NCBI RefSeq assembly: GCF_003258355.1
Contig: NZ_QKPO01000007.1
Span: 1-64,000 of the forward strand
Length of the DNA: 64,000 bases
Direction: 5' to 3'
Origin: Confluentibacter sediminis
GTDB taxonomy: Bacteria > Bacteroidota > Bacteroidia > Flavobacteriales > Flavobacteriaceae
The position numbers were made by a program, and so were the translations under genes. A model generated the notes under the pieces. The model searched no databases, was not told the origin of the DNA, and saw only the letters and a program-made list of their open reading frames with translations. Below, in pieces: positions 1-10,300 of this stretch; position 1 is the stretch's first letter, and each line of letters opens with the position of its first letter.

Positions 1-899
1 AACATTGGTGGTATAAAGATTATGGAAATGTACGTATTATTGGCTTAGATTCTAACGATCACTATCGAGATGTCCCAGAGCAGTATGCTTGGCTAGAAAG
101 GGTGTTAAATGAAACGGCTAAAAATGACGATATAGACTTTGTGTTTGCACAATTACACCATCCTTATAAATCAGAACTTTGGATTCCAGGAGAAGAAGAT
201 ACAACAGGGAAAATAGTAAGCATGCTTGAGGCTTTTTCGGATAAAACAGGAAAGCCTAGTATTCACTTTTTTGGACATACACATGGGTATTCCCGCGGAC
301 AGTCCAAAGAGCACAGTCATCTTTGGGTCAATGTTGCATCTGCTGGAGGAGCCATTGATGGTTGGGGCGAATATGATGGTACGGACTATGACGAGTTTAC
401 GGTTACTCAAGCCGAATATGGTTTTGTCATGGTTTCTGTAGATGCCAATCCTGCTGATCCTAAGATCACTCTAAAACGTATCAGTAGAGGGAATACAAAA
501 GAAACGCGTGACAATGAAGTAACAGATAGTATTACGGTTTATAAAATTTCAGAAAAACCAGAACAACCTAAATGTGTAACCCCTATAAATGAAACGATTG
601 CTATTACAGGAATCGTTTTAAAAGCATCTCCTTTTGTTGGTGGCAGAAAAACAAGCATGCATGGTGCTTCTCAATGGCAAATAGCAACGACTGTTGATTT
701 TGAAAAACCTGTTTTTGATACTTGGAAACAATATGAGAACTGGTATTATAAAGAAAATCGTCAAAAAAATGATGATTTAACAGATGAAGAGGTTAAACGA
801 TTAGAACCAAAAACCACCTATTATTGGCATGTACGTTACCGCGATCAAAATTTAAATTGGAGCGATTGGTCTGAAACAGCATCCTTCAAAACAAAATAG
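1..899 (+). CDS. Calcineurin-like metallophosphoesterase, C-terminal part (5' end outside window)
   Basis: The reading frame is open from base 3, so the gene starts upstream of the window; the GTG at 102 is internal. Before it the frame reads a metallophosphoesterase-like GLDSN motif. Two more metal-site blocks follow: FAQLHHP (a His pair after a beta strand) and FFGHTHGYSRG, the classical GHTH motif that closes the dinuclear metal site of the calcineurin/purple acid phosphatase superfamily. The last 80 or so residues (YYWHVRYRDQNLNWSDWS) look like a fibronectin type III strand pattern, as in secreted phosphatases of Bacteroidota. The likely role is hydrolysis of phosphomonoesters or diesters outside the cytoplasm. 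It lies next to ceramidase-like and esterase genes, which fits a lipid/phosphate-scavenging locus. The substrate is not determinable. Confidence 0.85.
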   Translation, partial: HWWYKDYGNVRIIGLDSNDHYRDVPEQYAWLERVLNETAKNDDIDFVFAQLHHPYKSELWIPGEEDTTGKIVSMLEAFSDKTGKPSIHFFGHTHGYSRGQSKEHSHLWVNVASAGGAIDGWGEYDGTDYDEFTVTQAEYGFVMVSVDANPADPKITLKRISRGNTKETRDNEVTDSITVYKISEKPEQPKCVTPINETIAITGIVLKASPFVGGRKTSMHGASQWQIATTVDFEKPVFDTWKQYENWYYKENRQKNDDLTDEEVKRLEPKTTYYWHVRYRDQNLNWSDWSETASFKTK

Positions 900-934
900 C
901 TTGAAAATCTGACAAAGTTTTACAATACTTAATT

Positions 935-1076
935 AAAAGAGGCTGTCTTAAAAGGATGTTATGTTTTATTTGTCAGGTTGAGCTTGTCGAAACCGATGTT
1001 GATTATCTGTCCGTAAATTGAAATATTTCGACAAGCTCAATATGTGATAGAACTATACTTTTAAGACAGCTCTTTT
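935..1076. repeat. Nested inverted-repeat element (REP/MITE-like)
   Basis: Outer arms AAAGAGGCTGTCTTAAAAG (left, about 936-954) and CTTTTAAGACAGCTCTTTT (right, 1058-1076) are near-perfect inverted copies. Inner arms TTGAGCTTGTCGAAA (978-992) and TTTCGACAAGCTCAA (1026-1040) are exact inverted copies. The whole 142-base unit can fold into one long hairpin with two stems. It fills the gap between two convergent genes, so it may also end transcription. No transposase is nearby. Confidence 0.7.
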
Positions 1077-1095
1077 CAAAATAAAATTGAGGTTA

Positions 1096-2655
1096 TTAAG
1101 GTTTTAATTCATTAATAACATCAATAAGACTTTTGTAAATCATTGGGGCGGTTTCAGGCCCTAAAGAGTTCCCTTCTCCGTAAGTGTGACGGTCATCATT
1201 ATACAAGTATGGTTTTTCTACATCCCATTCACTTTTAGGAATAATATAACCTATTTCGTCATTTGAAAGTCCTAAGTAAAACGTGTGTTTGTGTTTTATA
1301 AAGTTTTGTATTGCAGGTATTTCAATAGGTTGTATGTTGAAATCTTGTCCTTCAGGAGCTTCTATACCACCAAAAACAATCTCAGGATAAATTTCTCCAG
1401 GAATGCTTAAAAACAGGGCAGGGCCAATAGTGATGGCGGCTACTTCTGTTCTTGTTTTAAAATATTCTGGCATGCCCATTTTAATGAGACCGATACCACT
1501 GGCGATTTTAAAGGTGTTGTTTTGAAGAGGGAGACGTATTGTTTTTGCAGTCAGATTAATACTAGATGTATTAATAGTATCACCATTATTTTGTAATGCT
1601 TTCAATGTCATTAAGGCTATTTGATCGCCTAGAGCTTTTGTTTTTTGATACGTAGGTTCGGCGTATAAAGAATCTGTAAATGGATCTGGGATTGCTATGG
1701 ATGGATGTGGTGCCATTAAACCACCAATAACTCCTGTAAAATAGATGGCTACACCACCTAATCCTTCTTGCATGAGTTTGCCATCGCTATAAACACCGTT
1801 TTCAACAGCTTCTCGAATGTAATGTGGAAAATCGGAACTGATTAATAAATTCTGACTCCATAAGGTTTCTGGGTGATTGGACCAATTGATTAATGTTCCT
1901 AACGTTTTATTGGTTTCAATATCTAAAACTTGCATCACATGGACACCGGTAGCTTTTACGATTGGTTTTCTGGTATCTTTGATTAAAAGAGAATCTTTAC
2001 CTGAAAGGTCTTCAGCAAAAACTAATCTTGCAGGCTTTGTTTTTTTAGAAGCTTCAATAATAGCAGCTATTGTTTGCTTTTTTACATAGTCTAACATGTC
2101 AGTGTTAACTCCTGAATGTAGCATGTCTTTTCCCCAAATCCCCACAAGATCATTGCTTTCATGGGTATGTGTAGAGGCTATAAGCACGTAATCAATATGT
2201 AATTCTTTGGGTATTTGACTTCTAATATCTATCACATTTCCATTCAGAAAACCAATGGCATCTATGGATACCATAGCAATTCTGCTCTTACCATCGTCCA
2301 CAACCATCGCTCTCGCCCATACATCGTCATGCACGCCTTGTGCTGGTTTGGCATTGCTCATTCCTGCAATCCAAAAGGCATCAAACTTGCCATTGTTGTT
2401 ATTGTCGTTATAGGTATCACCATCCTCTTCATGGTATTCAAAATCGTTGTTAGTGTCGTTCCATGTATCTACAATGGTTGGTGTTATCTTTCTTTTAGAA
2501 AAGCCAACGTTTAAAATGGCAGGTGTTTTGTTTTCTATTTTTATATTGACCGTGTAGTTTGGGTGTCTATCACGCCAGTTGTACATAAATATGCAGATAA
2601 TTGAAACAAGTATAAGGATTACTAGGATTCCTAATCCTTTAAGAAATTTTTTCAT
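1096..2655 (-). CDS. Neutral/alkaline ceramidase-like protein, possible catalytic Ser replaced
   Basis: A 519-aa protein of the neutral/alkaline non-lysosomal ceramidase family, which hydrolyses the amide bond of ceramide. An N-terminal membrane segment (residues 7-25) suggests a periplasmic or surface-anchored enzyme. The family N-terminal signature GFSKRKITP lies at 51-59. Candidate zinc ligands are in STHTHES (His163, His165) and NWSNHPE (His261). Residues 66-92 hold an Asp/Asn-rich stretch resembling calcium-binding loops (DTNNDF, DTYNDNNNNGKFD). In characterised ceramidases a G-D-x-S-P-N hexapeptide carries the nucleophilic serine. Here the equivalent block reads G-L-M-A-P-H (312-317), with Ala in place of Ser. 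Activity is therefore doubtful or altered. It lies 10 bp after its paralogue, in a four-gene minus-strand run. Confidence 0.85.
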   Translation of the reverse strand: MKKFLKGLGILVILILVSIICIFMYNWRDRHPNYTVNIKIENKTPAILNVGFSKRKITPTIVDTWNDTNNDFEYHEEDGDTYNDNNNNGKFDAFWIAGMSNAKPAQGVHDDVWARAMVVDDGKSRIAMVSIDAIGFLNGNVIDIRSQIPKELHIDYVLIASTHTHESNDLVGIWGKDMLHSGVNTDMLDYVKKQTIAAIIEASKKTKPARLVFAEDLSGKDSLLIKDTRKPIVKATGVHVMQVLDIETNKTLGTLINWSNHPETLWSQNLLISSDFPHYIREAVENGVYSDGKLMQEGLGGVAIYFTGVIGGLMAPHPSIAIPDPFTDSLYAEPTYQKTKALGDQIALMTLKALQNNGDTINTSSINLTAKTIRLPLQNNTFKIASGIGLIKMGMPEYFKTRTEVAAITIGPALFLSIPGEIYPEIVFGGIEAPEGQDFNIQPIEIPAIQNFIKHKHTFYLGLSNDEIGYIIPKSEWDVEKPYLYNDDRHTYGEGNSLGPETAPMIYKSLIDVINELKP

Positions 2656-2665
2656 CGTTTTGTTT

Positions 2666-4078
2666 TTATAATTTTGTGTTGGTAAGTGTATTGGCTATTT
2701 TGTAATTTAATTCCATGAGATAATCTCCCATACTTGGGCCATACCATCCCATTAATCGAGCTTCGTAAGTATCGTAATAATAATATTTTGAAGGAACAAT
2801 ATAGCCCAGATATTGCCCGTTAAAACTAGTTAATGCAGAATTATAGCCTTCTAGCTCCAAGGCGTTTTTTAAATCGATACCGTATTCACCACTAAGTTCA
2901 TAAGGCATTGTTAACCAAACTAAGTTATTGATTTTAACCCCTTGTAAAGGAATTGATTTTACTTCGGGAAATAGCATGTGATCTATGAAAGGGGATAGCC
3001 TTCTGTTATCTGAAATATAAAATGCCTGAATTTCAGGAATTTCTATATAGGTTGTTACAGAAGTTAATGTTACTATCGAATCGTATGTCATTTTATGTAC
3101 AGCCATTATCGCTGAATCTGCCAAAGTTTTACCAATAAATTCAGCTTTATCAAATTTTTCATAATCACCTTGGGGCGATTGACTACCGACTGTTTCTGCA
3201 TAAAACATGGCCATGTCAATGTCTTTTGATTCCAAACTTCTTTGAAAATATCCAGGATAATCGCCACTAATATTATCGTTCCAACTACCTATAGTAGTGG
3301 CGTGTGCAGAATACATACCAATAACGGCCCTTCTTCCTTGGTTTTGAACAAATGAAATGACCGTCAATTTAGAATTTAATCGTCCTGCTTCTCCAATAAT
3401 CCTATTACGAATAAGGTTCGGTACTTTTATGTAAGTTGATGAAAATTTAGAAGTTTTTTTATCATTTAATGCTTCTATAATAGCTTTTGTAAACCGGTCG
3501 CTTAGCCATTTTACGATGTCTGGTTGAAACTTACCTTCAAAAATTTCGCCAATAAAACCAGGCATACAATTGCCAATGCTTGAATGTGTATGTGTTGCAC
3601 CAAAAAAGAGTTGTTCTCTTGAAAGTTTGCCTTTTAAATTTTCTGTAACTTGTTTTACAACAGATTCTGGTATCGAAATTAAATCGGCACTTATAAAAAC
3701 AAGGTCTCTTCTGTTAACTTCTACTGCAATAGCTTTAACAAAAATAGAATCGTGTACACCAACAGCTATTTTACCATCTCCAAAGCCAGAGAGTTTTATA
3801 GCGTTAAATGAACTCTTTTCAACATCCGTTTTGCCTGTTTTTATTGGTGGGGTGATACTTACTTTGCCAAAACCAGCTAATAAAGATCCTTTGGTACTTT
3901 GCATGGTGTCCGTGGCAAGATTCATGTTTTCGATGCTGTTTTTATAATATGCCGTTTTAAAATAAGGCGCTGTATCAATGGTTCTGGTCAGCGAAAAGAA
4001 TAAAACGATGAGTATTATAATAGTAAAGCCCAATATTCGTAAGGCTCTTCTTTGCCATTTTTTAGTTTTCATTTTCAT
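2666..4078 (-). CDS. Neutral/alkaline ceramidase-like protein
   Basis: A 470-aa paralogue of the next downstream gene, in the same neutral ceramidase family. A membrane segment at 13-30 indicates export with anchoring. Signatures are AGFGKVSITPP (68-78), GVHDSIFVKA (107-116), ATHTHSS (161-167, with candidate zinc ligands His163 and His165) and YSAHATT (His259). The nucleophile block reads G-S-Q-S-P-Q (298-303), which keeps the serine (Ser301) of the family G-D-x-S-P-N motif. Of the two paralogues this is the one more likely to be catalytic. Known members need ceramide-like N-acyl substrates, but many bacterial homologues are uncharacterised, so the exact amide substrate is open. The neighbouring deacetylase and esterase genes support a role in lipid breakdown. 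Confidence 0.87.
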   Translation of the reverse strand: MKMKTKKWQRRALRILGFTIIILIVLFFSLTRTIDTAPYFKTAYYKNSIENMNLATDTMQSTKGSLLAGFGKVSITPPIKTGKTDVEKSSFNAIKLSGFGDGKIAVGVHDSIFVKAIAVEVNRRDLVFISADLISIPESVVKQVTENLKGKLSREQLFFGATHTHSSIGNCMPGFIGEIFEGKFQPDIVKWLSDRFTKAIIEALNDKKTSKFSSTYIKVPNLIRNRIIGEAGRLNSKLTVISFVQNQGRRAVIGMYSAHATTIGSWNDNISGDYPGYFQRSLESKDIDMAMFYAETVGSQSPQGDYEKFDKAEFIGKTLADSAIMAVHKMTYDSIVTLTSVTTYIEIPEIQAFYISDNRRLSPFIDHMLFPEVKSIPLQGVKINNLVWLTMPYELSGEYGIDLKNALELEGYNSALTSFNGQYLGYIVPSKYYYYDTYEARLMGWYGPSMGDYLMELNYKIANTLTNTKL

Positions 4079-4092
4079 GAAGGAATTATGTT

Positions 4093-5106
4093 TTATTTAT
4101 TGTTTTTAAATCGATGCATAATGTCTTTCCAATTGGAAAAGACAATGCCTTCTCTTTTGAAAAAAACCTTAAGTTCTGGATCGCCAAACATTTTTGCTTC
4201 CCATACCCGTTGTTGCCAAGAGTTCGTAATGCTTTTTAGATTTTCGGTTTCTACTGAAGGGTGAAAAATTATTTCGGTGAGACCTGGCTTTAAATTTGTA
4301 ATTAGCGCTTTAAATTTTTCTATTTTCTCTTCATATGTATCTGCCTTAGGAACACTAGTGAAGTTGTCTAATTTTGGTAACTTATATTTTTTGGTAAGGT
4401 CAATAACATAATCATTTATTGGATATCCTAGAGTTTTGAATGCATTAGCAACAGTCTCGTTAGATAAATCGATAACGTTTGCAGGAATATGATACGCTTG
4501 GGCTACTTTCAAAAAAACGTCAACATAGGCAGGATCTCCATATAAAGTTCCCATATGCGTATCTATATGGTCTGGAGTATAACCAAGCGAAATAGCGTTG
4601 TCTATTTGTTTTCTGATTTCTTTTTCTATTTCTTGAGCAGTGGCGTGTTCCACCACTTCGGGTACACTGGACCACATTTTATAGTCTGTATCTAAAAGGC
4701 CTGGTACTTCTGAAGCTTTTGACAGGGTTCCCCAACGGTATTTTTTCCATTCGCTGGTAAGTGTCAGGTGTAAACCTATATCCTTTTTAGGATTGGCAAT
4801 AGCCCACTTTATAAATTCTTGGGCATTTGGGCAGGGTAGCATAATGGCTGCAGATTGAATCTCGTTATTCGTTAATTGTTCTATTGCAGCTATATTGGCT
4901 TCTGGACACATGCCAATATCATCGGCATGTAAAATAATAACTTTTTTGCCGCTAGGCCAACCTAGTTTTTCTGCCCAATTTTTGGCTGTAGGTGTTGTTA
5001 TTTTTGAATCATTGTTCGTAGTTGATTTACAGCTGTTAACTGTTAATAAAAGACATAGTGCAATAATAAAAAAAAGAGATACATGTGTTTGGTCGTTTGT
5101 TTTCAT
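4093..5106 (-). CDS. YdjC/ChbG/HpnK-family carbohydrate deacetylase lipoprotein
   Basis: A 337-aa protein with a lipoprotein signal (residues 8-26, Cys26 in VNSCKS). It has the YdjC fold signature HADDIGMCPEAN (59-70) with the Asp-Asp pair that binds metal, the DIGLHLTL block and the DHIDTHMG block carrying further metal-binding Asp/His. Family members deacetylate N-acetyl groups: ChbG acts on diacetylchitobiose and HpnK on N-acetylglucosaminyl hopanoid lipids. A lipoprotein form points to periplasmic or surface action on imported or external substrate. The 14-bp and 13-bp gaps to its neighbours imply one transcript with the ceramidase-like genes and the alpha/beta hydrolase. An aminosugar-lipid substrate would fit the context, but this is inference. 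Confidence 0.85.
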   Translation of the reverse strand: MKTNDQTHVSLFFIIALCLLLTVNSCKSTTNNDSKITTPTAKNWAEKLGWPSGKKVIILHADDIGMCPEANIAAIEQLTNNEIQSAAIMLPCPNAQEFIKWAIANPKKDIGLHLTLTSEWKKYRWGTLSKASEVPGLLDTDYKMWSSVPEVVEHATAQEIEKEIRKQIDNAISLGYTPDHIDTHMGTLYGDPAYVDVFLKVAQAYHIPANVIDLSNETVANAFKTLGYPINDYVIDLTKKYKLPKLDNFTSVPKADTYEEKIEKFKALITNLKPGLTEIIFHPSVETENLKSITNSWQQRVWEAKMFGDPELKVFFKREGIVFSNWKDIMHRFKNNK

Positions 5107-5119
5107 TAATTATTGGAGT

Positions 5120-6043
5120 TTATTTTAGATAGGTGTCAAACCAATTTAAACCGTCTTGATAGAATGTTTTTAAAGGTATATTTCGATGCTTTGCTTGGTA
5201 CCAAATAATATTTTTAGTTTTCTTCGCATCGTTATAAAGTAATTTACTCATCATAGGTGGGACGATGTCGTCATTTTTTGCGTTGAGCATTAATAAAGGT
5301 CTAGGGGAAATGTCTTTTATGAAATTTAGAGGCTCAATAATACTTACAAAATCTTTGGCATCTTTGGTAAGTGCTTTTTCCTTGAAGAGTAAATTCATTT
5401 GTCCGCCAGCAAGTCCTATTACAGGCACTTTTATACGATGCTCTACACCACAAAATATAACGCCGATAATACCGCCTAAACTAATGCCGAAATAGCCTGT
5501 TTTTTTAGAATCTAATTCTTTTCTTGTTTCAATAAAATCTACCGCTCTTCTTAAATCAAAAACAGTTTGTGTCATTATAGTACGCGACCAATATTTTTGC
5601 GAACCCGTAAGATCAAAATTTAATGAAGATTCTTTCCGGTCTGCATGGTTATAAATATCTAGTCTTAGTACAGCATATCCGTTTTTTAATAACACGGAAT
5701 GACCATATTCTATATAATCTACAGTTTTATGATCTCCTAAACCATGCATTAAAATAATTACAGGAACAGGTAATAGTTTGTTTTTTGGAATACTTAAAAG
5801 CCCTGTCACTTTCTTATCGTTTACACTATTATATGTTATACTATAAAGTTTATATGTAGTGGTGTCTAATATTATATGTAACGAATCCTGTAGAGGAACT
5901 GCTTTGCTGTAATTATAGTATTTATATACAGGGAAACTTTTATTTGAAGATAAACCACTCCTATAAAGCATAAATAATAGCATGCTTAGGATACATATAA
6001 CGGTAACCAGTCTGGTTAAGGTTTTTTTAGAGAATTTCATCAT
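5120..6043 (-). CDS. Alpha/beta hydrolase (dienelactone hydrolase/acyl esterase type)
   Basis: A 307-aa protein with an N-terminal membrane segment (residues 10-27), so probably anchored in an envelope membrane. The oxyanion-hole block is ILMHGLGDH. The nucleophile elbow is GISLGG (G-x-S-x-G), and a late acid block NAKNDDIVPP precedes the expected catalytic His near the C-terminus (AKHRN). A strand-turn stretch KVTGLLSIPK before the core is typical of prolyl-oligopeptidase and acetyl-xylan-esterase-like hydrolases. It is the first gene of the minus-strand run of four and is divergent from the PKD/SusC/SusD genes across a 269-bp gap that must hold both promoters. ATG codons at 6043 and 6040 are both possible starts. 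The ester substrate is unknown. Confidence 0.85.
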   Translation of the reverse strand: MMKFSKKTLTRLVTVICILSMLLFMLYRSGLSSNKSFPVYKYYNYSKAVPLQDSLHIILDTTTYKLYSITYNSVNDKKVTGLLSIPKNKLLPVPVIILMHGLGDHKTVDYIEYGHSVLLKNGYAVLRLDIYNHADRKESSLNFDLTGSQKYWSRTIMTQTVFDLRRAVDFIETRKELDSKKTGYFGISLGGIIGVIFCGVEHRIKVPVIGLAGGQMNLLFKEKALTKDAKDFVSIIEPLNFIKDISPRPLLMLNAKNDDIVPPMMSKLLYNDAKKTKNIIWYQAKHRNIPLKTFYQDGLNWFDTYLK

Positions 6044-6312
6044 TTTGTTTTATCGAAATAAGAAAGGTAATACATGATAACTATTTCGTTTTTCATTAGT
6101 GGTATCTATACAGTTTATATCTCTGAATAGCTATTAAAACATGAAGAATATTAAAATTTAATGCAAACTTAAACTTTAAATGATTATTGCGATTAACACA
6201 TCTAAAACTTAATGGTTAAGTAACCATTTGGTAATATATTTTTAAGTGTTGGGTTGTTAAAAAAATCAAATTTTGCATCGTAAAATTAACGCAATATTAA
6301 CTAACCTTTTTT

Positions 6313-7257
6313 ATGAATAAAAAGTTCAAAATTTTGTTTTTAGGAGCTATAGCTTCCTTGCTATTTGGTGTTATGTCCTGTAGTTCTGATGACGATCAAT
6401 CAAGTAGCATTCCTTTAACTGCTGATATTTTTTATAGTATAGATGGAAAGCAAGTTGCTTTTCAGGCTATAACAAATAATGCGTCCGGTTGGGTATGGGA
6501 CTTTGGAGATGGTAAAACCAGTAGAGATAAAAATCCTGTTTATAAATATGCGGAAGGGGGTTTTTATAAAGCAATTTTAGTTACTACAGATCGTAATGGA
6601 GTATCTATTACTAAAGAAGTGGATGTAGCTGTTGATGTAACCCCTTATGTTTTGTTAACAGGTGGCGCTACAGCAACAAACGGTAAAACATGGAAACTTG
6701 CTAGTGGACATTCTGCAAACGATTATTTTGCAAATGCCGATTTAGGCCTTTCTTCACTTGCAGGAACACCAAATCCGTTGCCCTCTGGAGTTTTTGGACA
6801 ATTAGGTATGGGAGAAATTTATGATGATGAATTCACATTTTATTTTGATGGTAATTATAGTCATAATGTAAAATCAGATAACGCAACTTTTAGTGGGTAT
6901 GTTTATCAATATGTTACAACAGGTGGTGCAGGTATTGTAAATGATGGAGGTAAAGATTATGGACTCTGTACAGGGCTATATACCCCCGAAACCTCAGCAA
7001 CATTTTCTTATGCAGCTAACGAAGATTTCGAAATAGCTTCTATTTATGGTACAGGCGGAAAATTAACTTATGAAAATGTAAGCACTCTTGATTTTTCTGG
7101 GACGGAGTTTATTGGAATTAAAGATTTTGAAAACAAGGTCATCATTCAAAGTATTACCAGTAAGTCTATGCGTTTGGTTATGTTTTTAGGGGCTTCAGAA
7201 AAATACATTGGTGTTGCTACCAATGCTCTTGTGCTAACATTTGAAGTTGTTGAATAA
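6313..7257 (+). CDS. PKD-domain surface lipoprotein of the SusCD locus
   Basis: A 314-aa protein beginning with a lipoprotein signal (FGVMSC, Cys23) followed by a Ser/Asp-rich stretch (SSDDDQSSS), the type of sequence often seen after the cysteine of surface-exported lipoproteins in Bacteroidota. Residues about 35-105 form one PKD domain with the typical WVWDFGDGKTS block. The remaining 200 residues contain no catalytic motif that I recognise. They include ATNGKTWKLASG, seen in Bacteroidota surface binding proteins. It lies 53 bp upstream of susC. The position and architecture suggest a surface substrate-binding lipoprotein (SusE/F-like role), placed before rather than after SusCD. No enzymatic activity is indicated. 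Confidence 0.8.
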   Translation: MNKKFKILFLGAIASLLFGVMSCSSDDDQSSSIPLTADIFYSIDGKQVAFQAITNNASGWVWDFGDGKTSRDKNPVYKYAEGGFYKAILVTTDRNGVSITKEVDVAVDVTPYVLLTGGATATNGKTWKLASGHSANDYFANADLGLSSLAGTPNPLPSGVFGQLGMGEIYDDEFTFYFDGNYSHNVKSDNATFSGYVYQYVTTGGAGIVNDGGKDYGLCTGLYTPETSATFSYAANEDFEIASIYGTGGKLTYENVSTLDFSGTEFIGIKDFENKVIIQSITSKSMRLVMFLGASEKYIGVATNALVLTFEVVE

Positions 7258-7310
7258 TACTTGCCAAAAATTAATACTATAACATTATAAAAAACATATC
7301 TCATACTATT

Positions 7311-10300
7311 ATGAAAATGAATTACAATATTAAAAAAAATATAAGGGGACTTTACGCTTATTTAATTTTTACCATGCTATTACTGGTAAGTTTAAATGCC
7401 ATGGCTCAAGATTCAAACTTCACGGTTACGGGAGTTGTTACGTCGTTGCAAGATAATATGCCTCTCCCAGGAGTAAGTGTGGTTTTAAAAGGAACAAATA
7501 AAGGAGTGATAACAGATTTTGATGGCCGTTACTCCATAGATGTTTCAAATAAAAACAGTGTTTTGGCATTCTATTCCTTAGGTTTCGAAGTTCGAGAAAT
7601 AATAGTGGAAAACCAAAGGACTTTAAATGTTGCATTAGCAGAAAGTACAGAAAGCCTGGATGAGGTGGTTGTAACGGCTTTAGGTATAAAACGAGAGGAT
7701 AAATCTTTAGGCTATTCTGTTGAGAAAGTTAAGGCTGAAGAAGTCACACGAGTGGCGCAAGAAAATGTGCTTAATTCACTGTCAGGAAAAGTTTCGGGTG
7801 TAACCATTAATGCTACTGGGGGTACGGGGTCATCAGTGAGTATGGTTATTAGAGGAGCCACATCATTAAGTACAGATAATCAGCCGCTTTTTGTTGTAGA
7901 TGGAGTGCCAATAGGTAATTCCGTAAATAATGTTGGCGGTTTTGGAGATAGCAATACGGTTGACTATGGTAATGCCATTTCAGATTTAGATCCACAAAGC
8001 ATTGAAAGCGTAAGTATTTTAAAAGGACCAAGTGCCGCAGCATTATATGGTACAAGAGCGGGGAATGGTGTCGTTTTAATTACAACGAAAAAAGCGAAAG
8101 ATAAGGAAAAAATGAAAGTGTCATTTAGTTCTGATATTGTATATGAAGTGCCTTATAACTTTTTGAATGTACAATCTCAATTTGCTTCCGGGGTCATTTC
8201 ATATTCTCCAAGATCACAAGGTGGTAGTTATATTATGCCGGATGTGATTCCTAATGGTGGTAACTCAGGTCCCGAGCTCGATAAAGGCTATTATGCTGTT
8301 CAATGGAATTCGCCATTAGATGCAAATGGGGTGCCTATTCCTACCGAGTTGGTATCGTACTCTAAAAATCCGGAAAATTTCTTTCAAACAGGTATTACAA
8401 AAACAAACAGTGTATCGGTAACAAATAGTTCTGAATTTATTAATTACAGACTAGGGCTTTCTGCCATGGATAATACCGGAATCATTCCTAATTCTGATTT
8501 AAAAAGAAACAACTTCTCTTTATCGGCTTCATCAAGTTTAAGTAACACGTTAACATTTAGTTCCAATGCAAACCTTGTTCATAGTTATTCAGATAACAGG
8601 CCATCAACTGGCCGTAATGCCAACCCTTTAGATGCGTTGTATTCAATACCAGCAAATATCAATGTTCTAGATTTGAAAAACTATAAATTGCCAGGAAATG
8701 AGGTGTTTAATTTTTCAGATGATTATTCGAATCCATACTTCTTAGCTCATGAAATAAACAATAGTTTTTCCAGATATCGCATTTTTGGTAACGTTGCTTT
8801 AGATTGGCAAGTTTCTCCTTCATTTAGTATGACAACAAGTTATAACCTTAATAAAACTAATGAAACTAGAGAAACAAAAATGGCTCCAGGCTATCAAAAT
8901 GAGTCTCATAATGGTACTTATGGTATTGCAAAGACAGATGGTTTGGAAACTAATATCGACTTTTTAGCAACTTATATTAAAGATTTTGGAGATTATTTTG
9001 ATATGACAATATCTGCTGGTGGTAATTTAATGTATCAAAAATCCAACAGCCTTTCTAACTCAGCAAAAAATGGTGTAGGTCTTATAGTACCAAATTTGTT
9101 TAGAGTAAATAATATTGCACCAACAGCTTTAAATTATTCAAGTTCAACTAGCGAGCGTGCTGTTAATAGTGTTTATGCCCTTGCTAACTTTGGTTTTAAA
9201 GACATGTTGTTTTTAGACCTTACCGCTAGAAATGATTGGTCTAGTACATTACCAGTAGAAAATAGATCGTATTTTTATCCATCAGCTTCCTTAAGCTTTT
9301 TAGTAAATGAAGTGATTGATATTCCTTCTGTTAACTTATTAAAATTAAGAGGGGGTTGGGCACAAGTAGGAAATGATACAGGAGCCTACCAGTTAGAAAC
9401 ATACTATAGTTCTGCTGGACAATGGGGAGATGCTTCCATGTACTCTGCTCCCAGTGGATTAAATACGCCTAGCTTAAAGCCAGAAGAAGCTGTATCAAAA
9501 GAGTTTGGTCTGGATTTAATGATGTTTAATAGAAAACTACGTTTTGAAGGCACCTACTATACAGTAGAAAACAAAAATCAAATTATAAATAATATTCCTA
9601 TTGCAGGTTCTTCTGGATACACTAGCGTAAGTATTAATGCAGGTATATTAGAAAGTAAAGGTTTAGAGTTTTCCCTAGGTTTAACACCTGTTAAAACAAA
9701 GAATTGGAATTTAGATCTAGATTTTAATTACACAACCAATGAGTCTAAAATTAAAAAGTTATCAGACGGTGTAGATTATATAGAGTTTTGGAGTGAAGGA
9801 AAAGCGAAATCCAGAGGTTATGTAGCTAATGCTGAAATGGGACAAGATGGTTTGGTAGGAAATATTTATGGCAGAAAAATGCAACGTGTAACAGATGTCA
9901 ACTCTCCATATTATATGTATCCTATAATTGAAGAAGGTGAAGATGCTGAATGGATTGTACAGGAAAATTATTCTAAAATAGGAAATTATAATCCAGATTT
10001 TATTATGGGCTTACAAACACGCTTGTCTTATAAAAATTTAACCTTAAATCTAACGTTCGATTGGCGTTCGGGAGGTCAATACGTATCAGATACATCTAGA
10101 CGTTTAGCAGACGAAGGGATCAGTCAAGATCTTTTAAATAATTTAGTTAATCCAGGTATTTCAGGAGCTGGGCCTGAACTTAGACAATGGGTGCTAGATC
10201 ATGCCGATCAATTTATTTATGGGGAAAATTTTCAATATATAGGAGGAACTCCAGGAAACGGCGGTTTTGAAGAAAACCTTTTTGGACCTACAGCTTATGA

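Noticed and set aside
6044-6312. A riboswitch or leader RNA in the divergent gap of the SusCD locus
   Set aside because: No stable long hairpin or known riboswitch core was recognised; only A+T-rich promoter-like sequence is seen.
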